From: Perkinsus chesapeaki
Taxonomy: Eukaryota; Perkinsozoa; Perkinsida; Perkinsidae
Reading direction: 5' to 3'
DNA: 58,579 nt
NCBI GenBank assembly: GCA_013115145.1
Contig: JAAPAO010000169.1
Span: forward strand, 1 to 58,579
Shown here: piece after piece, positions 12,001 through 24,659 of the stretch
How positions within the stretch are numbered: position 1 is the stretch's first letter
How the letters are laid out: the number at the start of each line of letters is the position of its first letter
Program-made: the position numbers and the translations under genes
The notes under the pieces: model-generated
Database searches by the model: none
Seen by the model: the letters and a program-made list of their open reading frames with translations, nothing else
What the model was told of the DNA's origin: nothing

Positions 12001-15000
12001 TCTCGTCGTTCGCAATGTTATCCTCAGCATCGGCTAATTGACGCGCCTGAAAAGCCTCGATACAATTTCAGGCCGGCAGCAGCTGAGACCTATTCCGGAC
12101 TTGTCATTTCAGACATATGAATCGAGATGAGTTTCAATTATAAGAATAATTGAGATAAAATTCACGCTCTACCACTGCAGATGTAGGACGGGATACATCT
12201 TTCCCCAACGACCGCATCCCCCTACCGTGTTCGCGCTATCTTCGTGCTCAAACTTCGCAAATGCAGCTTCGTCACCGTAAAGTAAATCCTTGAAGTGCTT
12301 GATCATCATCTAAAGCCACAAAAGTCAGAAAAGCAGCAGTAGCGTCGCCTTACCAAAAGTGATACTTCAAGATCACTAGCACGTTTAACCAGCGCGCTGT
12401 GCGCCTTGTTCAAATGATCGTCCAGGAACACCAAACCCTTCCGAAGCTCCCTTTCCATATTTTTACGCCGTTGAAGCAAATCCATCTGCTTTCGACTGAC
12501 AGAGGAAGAATTACTGCATAATCTCATATTGGACAGACCAAAGCAACCGCTCGAGGCGCATTTAATTTCAACCCGCGTCCGTGTAACATAGGTGTCAAAA
12601 ACAGCGGCGGTATTACCGCTAACCATCGGGCTGTCGTGGACTATATTTAATGGAGGCTCGAGCTGGGAAAGTTTTTACGAGAAATCGATTGCACTAACTG
12701 TTGAAAAATGCGGAAAACTAGAATGCAGGGCTCACGGATATCTTCTCTTCTTATGCTGCCTGTCTGAGCGCCGCGCTAACTCTAATTCGTTAAGTACTGG
12801 ATAAATCCACTCACTATGCTGCCTATGGACTTCCTCCGCAATGCGGCGCGCCTTGAGAAGGCCAGATACACCAAGCAGGCGATGCTTACTCCAGTGCAAT
12901 CTTCTGTTTGTCAATTGAACCAATCATTTCAGATGTGTCATTGCCCGCTTCCCTCTTCAAGGCCTCTATCCTTGGCTTCATCCTCTCTACCACTCTTATC
13001 CTGAATAACAGCAGCAGCCTTAAAAGGTAAAGATTGAACTCTATTCCATTTACTCGGAATCCACATCTTCAAGAATCCTCCTCCCTTTCTCTTCCTGCTG
13101 CCGACCCTTCATTAGCAAGTCCGTCAACATCTTCAACTGACATAATTAAAACTACTAATGCTCAATTTATGACCAATTAGTTTTGGTCATGTGTTCGAGT
13201 GTTCCTAGCACGTGCCGCGAAAGCCGTTAGTTGAATAATAATAGCTGTTGTTCAATATTATCATTTCTGTCATTCATAAATATACAATCCAAAAATATAT
13301 GAATATCGACCGACAGGCAACACTCTAAGACATTCCTTTTGTACTTGTGGGAAAGTCGTAATAACCTACCTGATTCTCAATGGCATCAAATCTTTGATTG
13401 GTCTGATTCGTCACAGCCTCTGCCTGAGCTTTGACTTCCTCCCTCAAAATTCTTCTAACATTGTTCATCCGCTCATGCCCGGCTGCTTCAGCTTCCATCG
13501 GGAACTGAAGGGTAACCAATGTAAAAGCATATCGGCTCAAAACTTAGGCTACTCACCTTGGACATCTCATTCGCATTCTCGTGGTACTTTTTCGACAGGA
13601 AGCTCTCAATCTTCTGATGCTCACTCGCCCGGGCCTGCGTCAGCTGCCTCGTACGAGCTTCAGCCTGAGAATGACAGTCACTTTTAGAGGTAAATACATA
13701 TTTCCGAGCATTGGGCGGTGAATTAAATACGAATGGGTAATGGTTAATAATGGAGCCACAGCATATCACAGAAACGGAATACAGCATTCTTAGCGAGAAT
13801 CGTCAAGTGTCGTCGCGGAGACTTACCCTGGCTGCATCAGATGATACAGTGCCGAGCTCCTTCTGAATGTCTTGCTCATCCGATAGGATAACACCAAGAT
13901 CGTTATGAAGGCCACCGAGAGCTTCACGGAGCCGATCCTGATAAATAGTCATACAAATTTCCAAGATATCATCGCTTTGCTTTGAGCAGGCAAGCAGGCT
14001 ATGACAGTATACAACTATGGTGGTGAGCAAATGTCACGAAGGCCTCTCACCCGAGTCTCATTCCGAGCATCTGCTGCATCTTTGTGAATAACACCTGTCA
14101 CGACCTGAACCGAGTTGGTAAGGTCTCGAGCTTGGTCAGCCTTCAAATGAGCTATATCGGCGCTTCCACCACTAACAGGTGAAGCAGTCAACAAAGCCAA
14201 ACGATATCAAGAAGGAGACTAACCTCCCAAGGAGCTGAAGGTCTTTAAGGGCATTCCTCAACGCCTGCTCGCTTTGTCGAGTGATGTCATCATTTTCATC
14301 ATGCAGGGCCCTCATTTCGCGTTCAGATGAGTGCACCGCCTCCGCTGTACTTTGCACTACCACCGAGGCCGACTTCACACCTGAGATTAATAGTTAATCG
14401 ATCACTTGATCGATTTATCTCTAACCTTTTTCCTCATTAGCTGTTTCCAAATTCAGTTGTTCCTTAAATCTTCTATACTCCTCCTTACTTGATTCACCAA
14501 ACTCGTTCATGCTGGCATCCAACACTGCTAGGAGCTGCTTCTGGGCATCGGTCAGAGATTCTGCCAGTGCAATGACTATGCTTCGGCTTCCTCCCAAACC
14601 TACGCTTCATTCTCCCCTGTCTTTCATTAGATTCCCCTTCTCTCGTTGCTATTTGCCTCGCATCAGTACCAACTCGAGATTTTACGCTTGATGATACAGT
14701 GTTCAACTTGGCGCTAAGACATCGGAAAACAGTACCGGCGAAAAGTCTTCCTGTGACCCAGCTAACGGTGGCCAATGGAATAAAGGTATAAAGGAACTGA
14801 GTTCTGTATTGCCCAGAAAATGAAAAAGAAATACTCCTTAAAAATGAGAGGCTTTCGTAGGTTTTAAAATCCGTATCATCGATTCTCTCGCAGAACATTC
14901 AAATACGAAACATTAGACTTAGCAAAATGTCCAAGAATGGGGAAAACGAGGACAAGAAATGATAACAACCGCATGCGAGTCGTATGATTATCCAGCTTAT

Positions 15001-18000
15001 TATATAGCACCAGTAATATAATAGAACAACAAACACCCTTACTCGGCACGATCTGCTGCCAAAGTGATATCCGAGCTCAGCGCCGCCTCGGTATTCTGTA
15101 AAGATTTCTCCGCATCGGTCAGCTCTGCCTCCTCGGCATCATCAAGCCGTGCTTCTTGCCTCTGCAAGTCACGGACCTTCTGCATGCCCACTAGTCTCTA
15201 AAATACCACAAAATGTCATGACCGCGCGCCACGTAAATCCAACCTACCTCTGTCCCCGCTATCCCTTGAGCTGAGGTTTCGAGATCCTTCAATTCCGCAT
15301 TTGCCGTGGCTGCCTCTCCCTCGGCCTGATCAGTAGAAATGCAGCCACCAGGATTCGAACCCGGGATTGTTACATCCTTCTCTATGCCTTCTATCTCACC
15401 GTCAATATGTGATTCCAAACTTCGCTCCGTTCGTTTCAAAGAGTCCTCCAATAACCGATGAGGGTCCTTGGTCACATCAACCATCCTTCCGACTCCATCG
15501 CTGAACAACACAAGCTCTGAGTAGGTCAGTAGTCAGAGTCACCATTGAACTCGGACCCCGTAATCGAACAATGCCTACTCTTAATTGATAATATTAAAGT
15601 TGTTTGCGTGGTGATACAGCCAGAGTAATGAAAGTCCAACCAATACCCTCACGTGTTTCAGTGCTACCAACATTTCCCTATTTTCCCGAACCCCTCACTC
15701 ACCCAAGTCTGTCAATTGCTTCCGCCTGCCTCTTAGCAACATTAATGAACCCATCTAATCCTCGTTCTTGAGTCACCTCATCGGAGCCGATGTCCTCAAC
15801 GAAGTGCCGATCAGCCATCGCGAAGTCCTGACCAATTCCCTCGAGATTGAGCACACATTGTTGCCTACCTTTCCAGATCTTCGGAGGATCATTACGCGTT
15901 TCTGGCCGATATCTCTCAGGTGATCATTTATTTTTTTCGTGCCGCTCTTCTGTTGTCTTTCCACCGTCCTAGCGTTCGTGGCCAACTCGCGGTTGAAGAG
16001 CGAGTCGGTACGTTTAACTTCACGTTTAGACTGAAGCAGCAGCAATCAAGTAAGGTTCCCTGTAGTGACAAAAGTGCTGTGCTCTCAAACAGTTTCCAAA
16101 TAGAGAATATTCCTACAAAGCTGATTAATTAGGGAAAATTTCAACCAAGGATATAAGCACTCTACAGCAATAACCTACAGCAGGGTCAACCTGTCTACAC
16201 AAATAAGACCGTCGTATCCTACCAAGCTGACCTATTTTGAATCTTATTCCTACCTTTTCCTCAGTCTTCTCCGCCGTCTTCTGAAATTTCCTAGCCATAG
16301 CGTTTCGGTCACGGTCGCCCTCCTCTGTTATGGCCCTGACGTCACATTAACAATACCCTCCTAAAAAGCAACACAAAATCTGTCTCCTCACATTTTCATG
16401 AGCTTCCTTCTCTGTGGTCCACCAGCAACATATTTCTCCAGAAACCTGTCAGCTCTGTCAGTTCTTGCCACAAACGTAGAGGTTGCTCTCTCAACCTGAT
16501 CCGCAATTCCCAATTATGCTGCCAATCGTATTTCCTTACTTTATCCAGCACGCCCATACTGTATTTTGAATGTCTTTCCGCGAGCTTCTTCAATGTTCTT
16601 TGCAACTTAAAGACCTTCTTTACCAGCGCTCCAATGGACTGAAAAGTCATATTAAAAAAATCACACTGCAATAATCCGGCTGACCTTCATAAGATCAACA
16701 TAAATGCTTCTCGTATCCGAGAGGAGCTTCTGGCCGTTCTCCTCAGATGCTGCCAAGAACTTCCTTATATCCTGAATAATGGAAACTGGAAAAAGCTCGT
16801 CGAAAATTTTCAATCTAAGATCAGTAGCATAACAGACTCTTTTTCATGAGGCCCTATTGAACAGTCCTTTAACCTTGAGGACTTGAGGGTAAATGTAAGT
16901 AATATAAAAGATATAATATTCAAAGCTGCTGGTAATATTGATTAGTAGTATTAATACCAATAAGAATAGCGAACCGTGAGATATCAGAAGCAGCGATTAG
17001 AAATACTTCCAACCTACCGCAGTGAACAATTCCGTGTACATATCCTTATCCCTGTCAACTGTCTTTTTAATATCCCTTAAAAATAACAATAATAATCATC
17101 TCGCTCCCGCTAACCCTTACTGTTCCTCATCCTGTAGCGTTCTGTCATGATCGGTTATAATCGCAGTCTGACAAAAACAGCATTAAAGATTAATTTTTAA
17201 ATTCTTCATTTCGTGAATTCAACTACCGAAATAAAAGAGTTCAATTAACCGATAGCAGCGACACTTCTACTAGTAGTCGCTAGAACTCAAATCGACATAC
17301 TATTTCACTAGATCCAGAACCGATGGTGGAAGATGCTTCAGAATTCCGCTAACATTTCCAACTTTGAAAAGCGTGGTGACTTCTTCTATCTTACCACCGC
17401 CGGTTTGAGCAACTCTAGGACCTTCAGTACAGCATCAGCCTGGTCAACCAGACCCTTTCCTCCTCGCCTAATCAGACACGCAGGTTCGAATCTCAGCCAG
17501 GGTACTTTATTAATTACTGTCGGTCCATGTCTGTAACTTCGATCATCGGACGCATATCGTTCTTCGTTATACCTTCCATCTTCTTCAGCATACCGTCCAC
17601 CCTGACCCATATCCAAGGTTGAAGCGCGCAAGATGCTCAAGGGGTCAGCTTACATCCTTGTGGCTGCCTTTACTTCCAGTGCAAGTTTTTTCCCTATGCT
17701 ATCTGCTTCTCTCGTGTGTCTGAATGCTACTTGCCCACAATTAACCGTCATATAATAGTGCTCACAGAACCCATTCCTGCCAGAAAAAGCACATCCCGGG
17801 ATTCGAACCCGCGGCCTTCCTTACATCCAATCACCCCAATAACCACTAGTGTGCTTCAAATCTGCCCTCAGTAAGCCCTTCACTGCTTTGATATGGTTCA
17901 TTATATCCACATATTGCTCCCCCTCATCGTTCCTCTCCGACAACAACGACACCCTTGTCAAACTCCTGTCTGGCTCAGTCCCTCGCAAAAGCAGTAACCG

Positions 18001-19313
18001 AATTATCAGTAATAATTTAACATACATATGAACAGGAAAGTAATGGCTAAGATTCATAATATCTCAACCTGGTAAATCACACCAGCAGCAGCAACAGCAG
18101 CAACAGCAGCAACAACAACAACAACAACAACCCCGATCTACACTCGCTTTGATCCACAATCTATAATCGCTACGAGACTCAAATCATTATTAAATAAATA
18201 TTCTCTTTAAACTTAATGCCTTCTTACTCCACCTATCGTTCTATCTACAATTTACTGATACCCTATAAACAGGTAAAGACCTCGTTTGTGCCCGCTGTCT
18301 ACCACAACAACAGCAAGTTCGACACTCTTGAAATCAACCCCGTCGAATTAACCAACACAAGACTCTTGTTTGATAGTAAAGTTCACTTCTCTTCTAAAAC
18401 CTCACCACCAGCAATAGCTCTCAGCTACGACAGCGAACATCATCAGAACATACCGATGCATGATGCTTACCTTCTTCACTGTCACTGCATCCTCTGCACT
18501 TCTGGTACTGTGAAAATATAAAGGGAGTTCCTCTTGAAGATGATTGAGACTAAAGAGAATTCTCAACGACCGAAAGCTACTTAACGAATGGCAGCCCCCT
18601 AGCAGCGGGGTTAGGTTTGCTCATCATGAGGAACACATTTGATGATGAATCTAGGGATTATTCATAAATGCACAAAGTACGCTAGAGCTACAGGATGACA
18701 TGAACACTTTCCTGCCCCCGCCACCACCGCGCTCGAATGCTTCAAGTAGTTGACTTAAAAGGTAACTTAAACTACGACATTCATACCCCAATGAATGCCT
18801 GTATTGTTAATATCATTCTTATCTACCACTTCATGCAAATCAAACCCGTTTTCAGTGACTTACTCGCCAGCTGGTGGCAGCCATCCCTCTACTCCACGAC
18901 TCTCAACAGGAACCGCGCCAGTTATGCTATAGGATTCAACATTCGTTTTCAACCTGTACATGCCCAAATATGCCAATGATACATACAATACCCACTTTTC
19001 ATTCCAAGATAAATCAGGATTCACAAAGCCTTCCTGGGGGATCTTCGAGGTCGGCGGGGGGGAAGCACGTGGACGTATGAGAGCGCCGTAGTCCAGCGGT
19101 TTACCGAGATCCACCTTAACACCGTCGATCTGAAATAACAATGCATTCTTGAAGAAGAATCACTTTCAGTCTCACCGACGGTTTCGCTGGCTCAGTCGAT
19201 TTCAATCCAGTTGAAGTCGGCAGCGGCGCTGGGTTTCTGACAACCTTATCAGGCTCAGAAGACGAAGATGCGATGCATAAGCTAGCAACAGCTAGAGGTG
19301 TCAGAAAAATCAT
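9061..19313 (-). CDS. Giant secreted coiled-coil protein B (tandem paralogue of protein A)
   Basis: Starts with a signal peptide (MIFLTPLAVASLCIASSS), then a non-coiled region across exons 19141-18999 and 18956-18860 joined by a 42-nt intron. GYWGDW stands at the end of the exon closing at 17825. The following exons are coiled coil: 17640-17386 (RGGKGLVDQADAVLKV), 16671-16396, 16045-15773, 15511-15191, 14378-13803, 13787-13325, 12626-12306, about 11800-11700 (LGLSGDKMKEYIEEQL), and 9992 downwards (IQPLLGEMKGEAE). The stop codon is at 9063-9061. LGLSG...Y..QL and QPLL.EMK match protein A in sequence and order. Several introns carry tRNA-like sequence (see separate entries). Family and function are not recognised, and some exons remain unplaced. 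Confidence 0.6.
10041..10078 (-). other. tRNA-like D-arm/anticodon-arm fragment in protein B intron region
   Basis: On the minus strand TGGCAGAGTGG (10074-10064) fits the pol III A-box consensus exactly. It is followed by a 5-bp stem GACCG/CGGTC enclosing a 7-nt loop that contains TTA. No B box or acceptor stem follows, so this is not a functional tRNA gene. It lies just upstream of the exon beginning near 9992 and is most simply a tRNA-derived relic. Confidence 0.4.
10382..10407 (+). repeat. GC-rich trinucleotide run (CCG)n/(CAG)n
   Basis: Six to seven CCG units are followed by CAG units, inside the protein B locus and probably in an intron. Confidence 0.6.
15326..15373 (-). repeat. 48-nt intron carrying a tRNA T-arm/B-box
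   Basis: This protein B intron runs from GTAAC to GATCAG and joins exons reading GIEKD and AEGEAATANAEL in frame. It contains CCGGG-TTCGAAT-CCTGG, a T-arm with a 5-bp stem (one G.T pair) and a canonical 7-nt T loop, which includes the pol III B-box. No complete tRNA surrounds it. Confidence 0.65.
17468..17517 (-). repeat. 50-nt intron carrying a reversed B-box
   Basis: The protein B intron from GTAATT to GATTAG joins TDMDRQ to RGGKGL in frame. GGTTCGAATC lies on the plus strand, antisense to the gene, unlike the other B-box introns. Confidence 0.6.
17777..17824 (-). repeat. 48-nt intron carrying a tRNA T-arm/B-box
   Basis: The protein B intron begins with GTAAGG directly after GYWGDW and ends TCTGGCAG. 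It contains GCGGG-TTCGAAT-CCCGG, a T-arm with 4 of 5 pairs. Upstream exon sequence AGCACA could pair with TGTGCT inside the intron, giving a tRNA-like outline across the splice site. The D and anticodon arms are poor. Confidence 0.6.
18083..18131 (+). repeat. CAG/CAA trinucleotide repeat
   Basis: About 16 CAG and CAA units lie between exons of protein B. On the gene strand this reads CTG/TTG and is probably intronic. Confidence 0.7.
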
Positions 19314-19774
19314 TGTGGCATTTAAATATACAAGTAATAGCTGAGCAACTCCGTTTGAACTCCGCTGCCACTACAACTCTACACCATCCATGGTGACAGG
19401 AGGGATCAAGGAGCACCGAGAAGATCGTTAACTCTGAAAAGGGTAAGATAGTAGAAAGCAAACGATGCGACGACAGTCAGCAGACATTCTATTCACAGGC
19501 TTTATCGTGTCAATTGATGCAACAAGTATTGGCCATACATTCAATCAAAGCATATTCAGAAACATAGCAAAAAAGATAGTGATTTTCCAGTCTCTGAAAT
19601 TGAGTGTGAATTAGTTATTATCAATAACAAATAGTATTCTCTCTCCCTAGTAGCATTCGTGTTCACACCAGACCGAGGGACAACATCCAACATACAACAG
19701 ATGCTTCCTATTTTTTCTTACATTTCTAACATTCGGAACCATTTAGCATCACTGAGAGCCCCCATTTCCCCATC

Positions 19775-20424
19775 CTACTTGGCTAACTTCACATTAACAT
19801 TCTCCCAGGCAGCACCTTCGGGCTGCACCTCGGGATGAGGTGTAGCTGTCAACTGCACTGGATACCTGATAGGCACTATTGAGTCGTGTCGGGATATCTC
19901 TCTCAGTGTCTTAGCGTCTCCTGGTTTCCTCAACGGTTATAAATACGCTATCAACGGGGATGTAAATTTTCGCAAAATTTCCCCGAAATTTTCCTCTATT
20001 TCGCAACTGCCATTAAACGTCGCCCCGCACGAGGCTTACTTATCATGATCCCATTTGAGATTCAAATCAGTGACAACATTTTCCCCTTCAGGAACGCTGA
20101 TATTGGCCAAGATAGGAAGTAAATTATCCGACTTAACAACAGCCAACTGCTCCCACTTATCCTTCTCAACAAGTGGTATGCTGGCAGAGGTATCAAGGTC
20201 CCACTGAAAAGAAGAGGAATATCATTACAATATAAAACTCGGATCAAAAATTTTGCTCGCCAGTGAGCGGGGCATGAAATAGCAGGAGGGCGAATTACAG
20301 ATTGCAACATCCGCTCCGCCCGACGGTTATAAGTGAGATTGATGATTTATCATTCATAACTGTATAGTTCAGAGTTTCCATAAAAATGAGCCCAACCAAG
20401 CTTACCGGGCTCGTCGGAGGCCAT
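19775..20424 (-). CDS. Small unrecognised protein D (about 120 residues)
   Basis: The start is ATG at 20424 (MASDEP). A 46-nt intron with GTAAGC donor follows, then an exon reading MNDKSSISLIT. The next exon (20203-20045) reads WDLDTSASIPLVEKDKW and ends LKWDHDK beside a GTAAGC donor. A final open stretch ends VNVKLAK-stop at 19777-19775. The phase of the last junction does not close with the junctions I can see, so one boundary is unresolved or the gene is damaged. The last intron contains GAAATTTTC-rich sequence. No family recognised. Confidence 0.45.
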
Positions 20425-20940
20425 GTTGGTCTGCTGCTGCCCCTCTGTGATTCTCTAAGTTAACAGCTCTGAACTGAGGCATACCAACACCTATCCTTAC
20501 CTTCCGTCACTGTTTAACCGAACAGCTAATGCTGCTGCTGTTGTGTAGATGGAATACAAACAATAGGGGAATATTAGGTTGAATAAAGGTAGAATCGTAT
20601 TAGCTGAAAAGCTCAGGTCGAATACCAGAGAAACAGATGAACCAGATAATTCCGTAAATTCCTCAGTCTGCTCTCTCCCTCTCCACAAAGCATTCAAGAG
20701 TTCACTTTCTCATTTGTATCAATATAAAATAGATCAACACAGACTATATCCCTTAAAGTGAACCCAATAAGATTGACAGCTCAATCACAAAGGTTGTTAG
20801 AAAAGAGATCCAAGCCTCCAACAATTGTAGCAAGGAATAGTAACAATACGTTATGATCCTCTTAACACATCATACCACTCGTCCGTCCCATGTGGGCTGC
20901 TCCTCGGCTCTTTGCATCTGAACAAATACCACAACATCGA

Positions 20941-22987
20941 CTAATAACTAAGAGCTGCATCGCTACTGAGCGTAAAAACAAATCCATATCGGAGGAAAGC
21001 CACAAAACTCCCAGAGAAAATTTTCCAAATTTTTCCACGGAAATTTCCTGAATTTTCCCAAAAGTGTTTCGACCGACCTGAGCTTGACACAGCAGTTCCC
21101 TTCATGATCAAAGATGACCATCACCCTTCCCCAATCAGCCTCACAAACCACATGCTTGCCATTCACACCAAAGGAGAAAGAATCGCTGAGAATTGGGGAA
21201 ATGCAAGATTGCAAGTGAGAGCAAGATTCCACCTACAATGGCACAGAGCCTGATAAATTATTCAGTAATCGATCCTCGAAATCTCGCTCAGTTCGCCATA
21301 GACTTAACCGTGAGCATTGAGCAACATCATCAACCATCAGTACTGCAAAGCACCTAGTCACACTTGGATCGATTCATAATGTAAGAATTAACATTTGCCA
21401 TCTTATTGGAGACAAATGACACATATTCTGCCGTACAGGAGAACTACCTCACCATTTGATAATAAAGAAGCATACTCTGGCCACCATCGCAATTTTCACA
21501 CGCACTGTAACTATCCGACCCTGAAGATTATATCAATATTTACATTTTTAAAATAATAACAACAACTGGACCACCGTCAATACGCGTTACATGCCCCAGT
21601 TCAACCTCATCGGGAGACTATTACCTTCTCTACAAGTGATAATATCGTCGAACACACAGCATTTTGGCAATTCCCTTACTCGTGGATAGCAAGTACACGG
21701 ATACTCGGTATTAATCAGATAGTGAATGAATACAAGTTGATATAAAAAATAATAGTGAAGTAAATAATTAACAAAGTCAACTACTGGACATACAGTAATT
21801 AACTTCGCCTTATCCAACCTACCATTTCCATATATCAAAATATCCTCCTTTATTCCTCTGTATCCAACCTCTGATTCTAATACCGCCCATCAACCTAAGA
21901 TTCCCCGACGATTCCCCAGCCACTAGACCACCCAATCTTTCACTCGAAAAGTACACTGCTGCCGAAGATGTTAGAGAATACTCCGACATGACTAAAAAAC
22001 AGGAAGCAAAACGCTGGTGACCTGCCGTGCTTCCATTTCACAGACGTCGGATCAGTCTAAAAATGGCAAGATAATACTTTACACGAAAAGATACAATTAC
22101 GAAATGATACAGAACATGCCCGACTATGATTTTCAAACATTCCATTACGTCGCTCTGTAAGTTCAATAATTTATCTGATTTCTTATTCGCAATTTTCAAG
22201 GAGCAGCCCTCAAGCACCAACCAAGAATCGAGTCTGTCGTTTCTAACCTACCCAGTGACGTCGCTTCTGAGCCTCTATAAGCCGATCGACTTCGAGGTGT
22301 AACGCTACTTCGCGGCTCAGATGGTGCCTAAATGCCATCAAGTCACATGAGCGTTCACCACGTCAGACCAACCTTGAATGGTGTCTCCTCCTCCGGACAG
22401 CAATCCACTTCAGTATGCTGCTGTGCTGGTATTGGCGAAGGAGACTAACAGGGAGGAATATAATCCGACCGAACTCTCTCCATTCATCTATCCGACGCTA
22501 AAAAACTGACTATATTAAGTATTATAAATGCTGGAAATCTTTTGAGTTTTAATAATCTATCAGATTTTGACCCAAATAAAACTGAAGATCGGATAGGCTT
22601 GATTTACATAGCACGCACACAACCCTAATAAACAGTTTACCTCAACTGGATCTCCCGGCATACCCGCATCTCTGGCATACCCGCTAGACGCCGACTCGAA
22701 TGGTGGTGTACCGCGGCGGTCTCTGAAAAAGAAGGAGACCTACTGCGATCCACAAAGATACGCACAGTTACGCACTCGCTAGAAAGCGAGACGACCTCCG
22801 TTTCCTCAGTCTGTGATGCAACTACATTTACAGTTGCCGTAGCCGCGGATCGAACCTGCGTCTCCCGTCCAGCACACCTGGGATCCCCAGTCTCATCCAT
22901 CACGTGACCACCAATTGCTGTCATCACCGGGGTGCTGCTGGCCGTCAGAAACTGCCATCGCAAGGTTATCGAATAATATGATGACAC
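20941..22987 (-). CDS. Unrecognised multi-exon protein E (5' end unclear)
   Basis: The 3' end is well supported. An exon reading SFGVNGKHVVCEADWG and ending CCVKL is followed by an intron of about 120 nt, then SSDAALSY-stop at 20943-20941. Upstream coding-like pieces on the same strand include 22220-22100 (IANKKSDKLLNLQSD), about 22440-22260 (TEVDCCPEEETPFK) and 22810-22637 (TEETEVVSLSSECVTVRIF), separated by typical short introns. Another open stretch at 23206-23015 may belong to it. Joining these into one gene is inference and could be wrong. No domain recognised. Confidence 0.35.
22811..22877 (-). repeat. 67-nt intron carrying a B-box
   Basis: GT at 22877 and AG at 22811 flank a sequence containing CGCAGGTTCGATCCGCGG (B-box GTTCGATCC). 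The exons on either side read DETGDP and TEETEVVSL. The exact phase was not closed. Confidence 0.45.
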
Positions 22988-23595
22988 GTCTTTAGCATTG
23001 CGAGTTCTCTCCGACTAGTCTTGATAGTTTGACAAAGTTCGGTAGCGTCTCACTGCCAGAGTCTCGCTCAGCCATATAGCTATAAAAACCAACCCGTAAG
23101 AGTTCGTAACCACGACTTTCGTTTCCCTAGAGACAACAAACCACCAACGCCCACATTCCATCCAAATAAGAACATTATCAGAATAACTTCCGTACCTCGA
23201 CGCCAAATTTGATACTGCGGTGAGGGCTACGCATCACCGCTTTACTTTGTAAGTTTTGACGGTGTGCTTATTATTGCTATCCATAAACTGCCCACATACC
23301 TCTTCAGTTTGTTTCCTATCTGCACTAAAGACTGCGGGCATAGCATGGCTCTTGGCACGGACGCCAAGGCAGTAACTACACCGTCCTGCCAGGGATGTGC
23401 TCAAGTCGTTACCCATAAAAGAAAGACTGATAACGGAAGTTACGGTATGAATTAATAACACAATCTTAGGGACAACAGAAAATTATTGCTACAGGAACAC
23501 ACGTGATAATGACGATAGTAGGGAATCATAACAAGTTAGCAACCTTGCACGTTGAGGCCACGAAAGATACGCCCAAAATCTTCAGAGTGCGCTTA

Positions 23596-24595
23596 TTAGG
23601 GGATATCTTGCCTCTGCGGTGTGGCTGGAAATGAACGACAATCATCCTCATTGATAATCACAGTGTGGCTTGCAACTACTTGCACATAGTAAATTATAGT
23701 AAAATCTTATTGTATCCAATCTAACCAATTTTGTATCTTGCACGCTTCGACCTTGGATACCTATGCCCACTTACACGTAATCCTTAATGACACCGGTCCC
23801 AAAGAAAGCCTCCATGTAGCCGTCCTCGATTGACCACGTTCTTCCCCCTCCTTAAAGCCAGCAGCCCATTGTCTTGCCGCCTCTAGCAGCATAATCGGCC
23901 TCCTAATGGTGACAGCTCCTCGCCATTGAATTAGTCGACACAAATGTGATACTCTCTCTGTCTCCAATGTCTGATGATCAGCAATTCCGACCAGTGCCGA
24001 GTTAACAACGATATATTACGTCTTGTAATGAGGACATTTCCTGGCGCATTGCCGTACATTCTTCACTCAAACGGCCATAGGCATACCGCTCCTTCTCCAA
24101 ATCATGCCTGAATACCCCATGACAGGAACAAACCTGCATACTGTTGCTAACCTAAGCTCTTGATTTTCTTCGATAACAGCTCCCAATTGGTTCTTTAAGA
24201 CCCTCAAATCTCTTCTATAATCCAAAAGAATCTCACGGAGCTCTGTAAAGAAGGAATCATATCAATGCGAAGTAATACCGCGAAATACCTGTGAGACTCT
24301 GTGGGAATTCGGTACCATTCTCCACAGCTAGAGGTGTCAGAAAACTACTGGTATCCGATCGATAAGGAGTATCGTCTGCCCAGGAAGTGTGATTCAATAA
24401 CAATGATCTAGCCTACTAAATGCACCGGCAATAGGACGCCGCAGATCTGGTGTCCGTGGCTGCGACGCTGTACTGGTAATCGAAGAGGATTCAATGGGAT
24501 ATCCTACTAGGAACAGATGAACCAAGTTAATTAGACAAGATAATACTTTCATTGGTGGTTAGCTGCTTAGAAGAAGCAACAAAAGTAGCAGCCAT
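23596..24595 (-). CDS. Small coiled-coil protein C
   Basis: The start is ATG 24595 (MAATFVASSKQLTTN). A 40-nt intron leads to GYPIESSSITSTASQ, then an exon reading TPYRSDTSSFLTPLAV. The coiled-coil exons follow: LREILLDYRRDLRVLKNQL, EENQEL/HDLEKERYAYGRL, ECTAMRQEMSSLQD and TLETERVSHLCRLIQ, then a more basic exon to about 23775. The 3' end is uncertain; a possible last exon ends QRQDIP-stop at 23598-23596. There is no signal peptide, unlike proteins A and B. The N-terminal half is Ser/Thr/Pro-rich and probably disordered. The function is not recognised; a cytoskeletal role is a guess from the coiled coil. One intron carries the 21-nt dispersed element. Confidence 0.45.
23721..23774 (-). repeat. 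Protein C intron with dispersed 21-nt element
   Basis: The intron of about 54 nt starts GTAAGTGGGC and ends TTGGTTAG. It contains GAAGCGTGCAAGATACAAAA (23748-23729 on the minus strand), identical in reverse orientation to a segment of a glycerol-3-phosphate dehydrogenase intron at 41372-41392. Confidence 0.6.
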
Positions 24596-24630
24596 AGTTC
24601 AATAAACTGAATAAAGCGATCAACGTTTTG

Positions 24631-24659
24631 ACCTATTTTGCATCTTCCACGCTCTAACC
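24631..24659 (-). repeat. Diverged copy of the dispersed 21-nt element
   Basis: On the minus strand AGCGTGGAAGATGCAAAA is followed by TAGGTCAA. It differs at about three positions from the copies at 23.7 and 41.4 kb. It lies just upstream of the protein C start, so it may be in a 5' leader intron. Confidence 0.5.
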
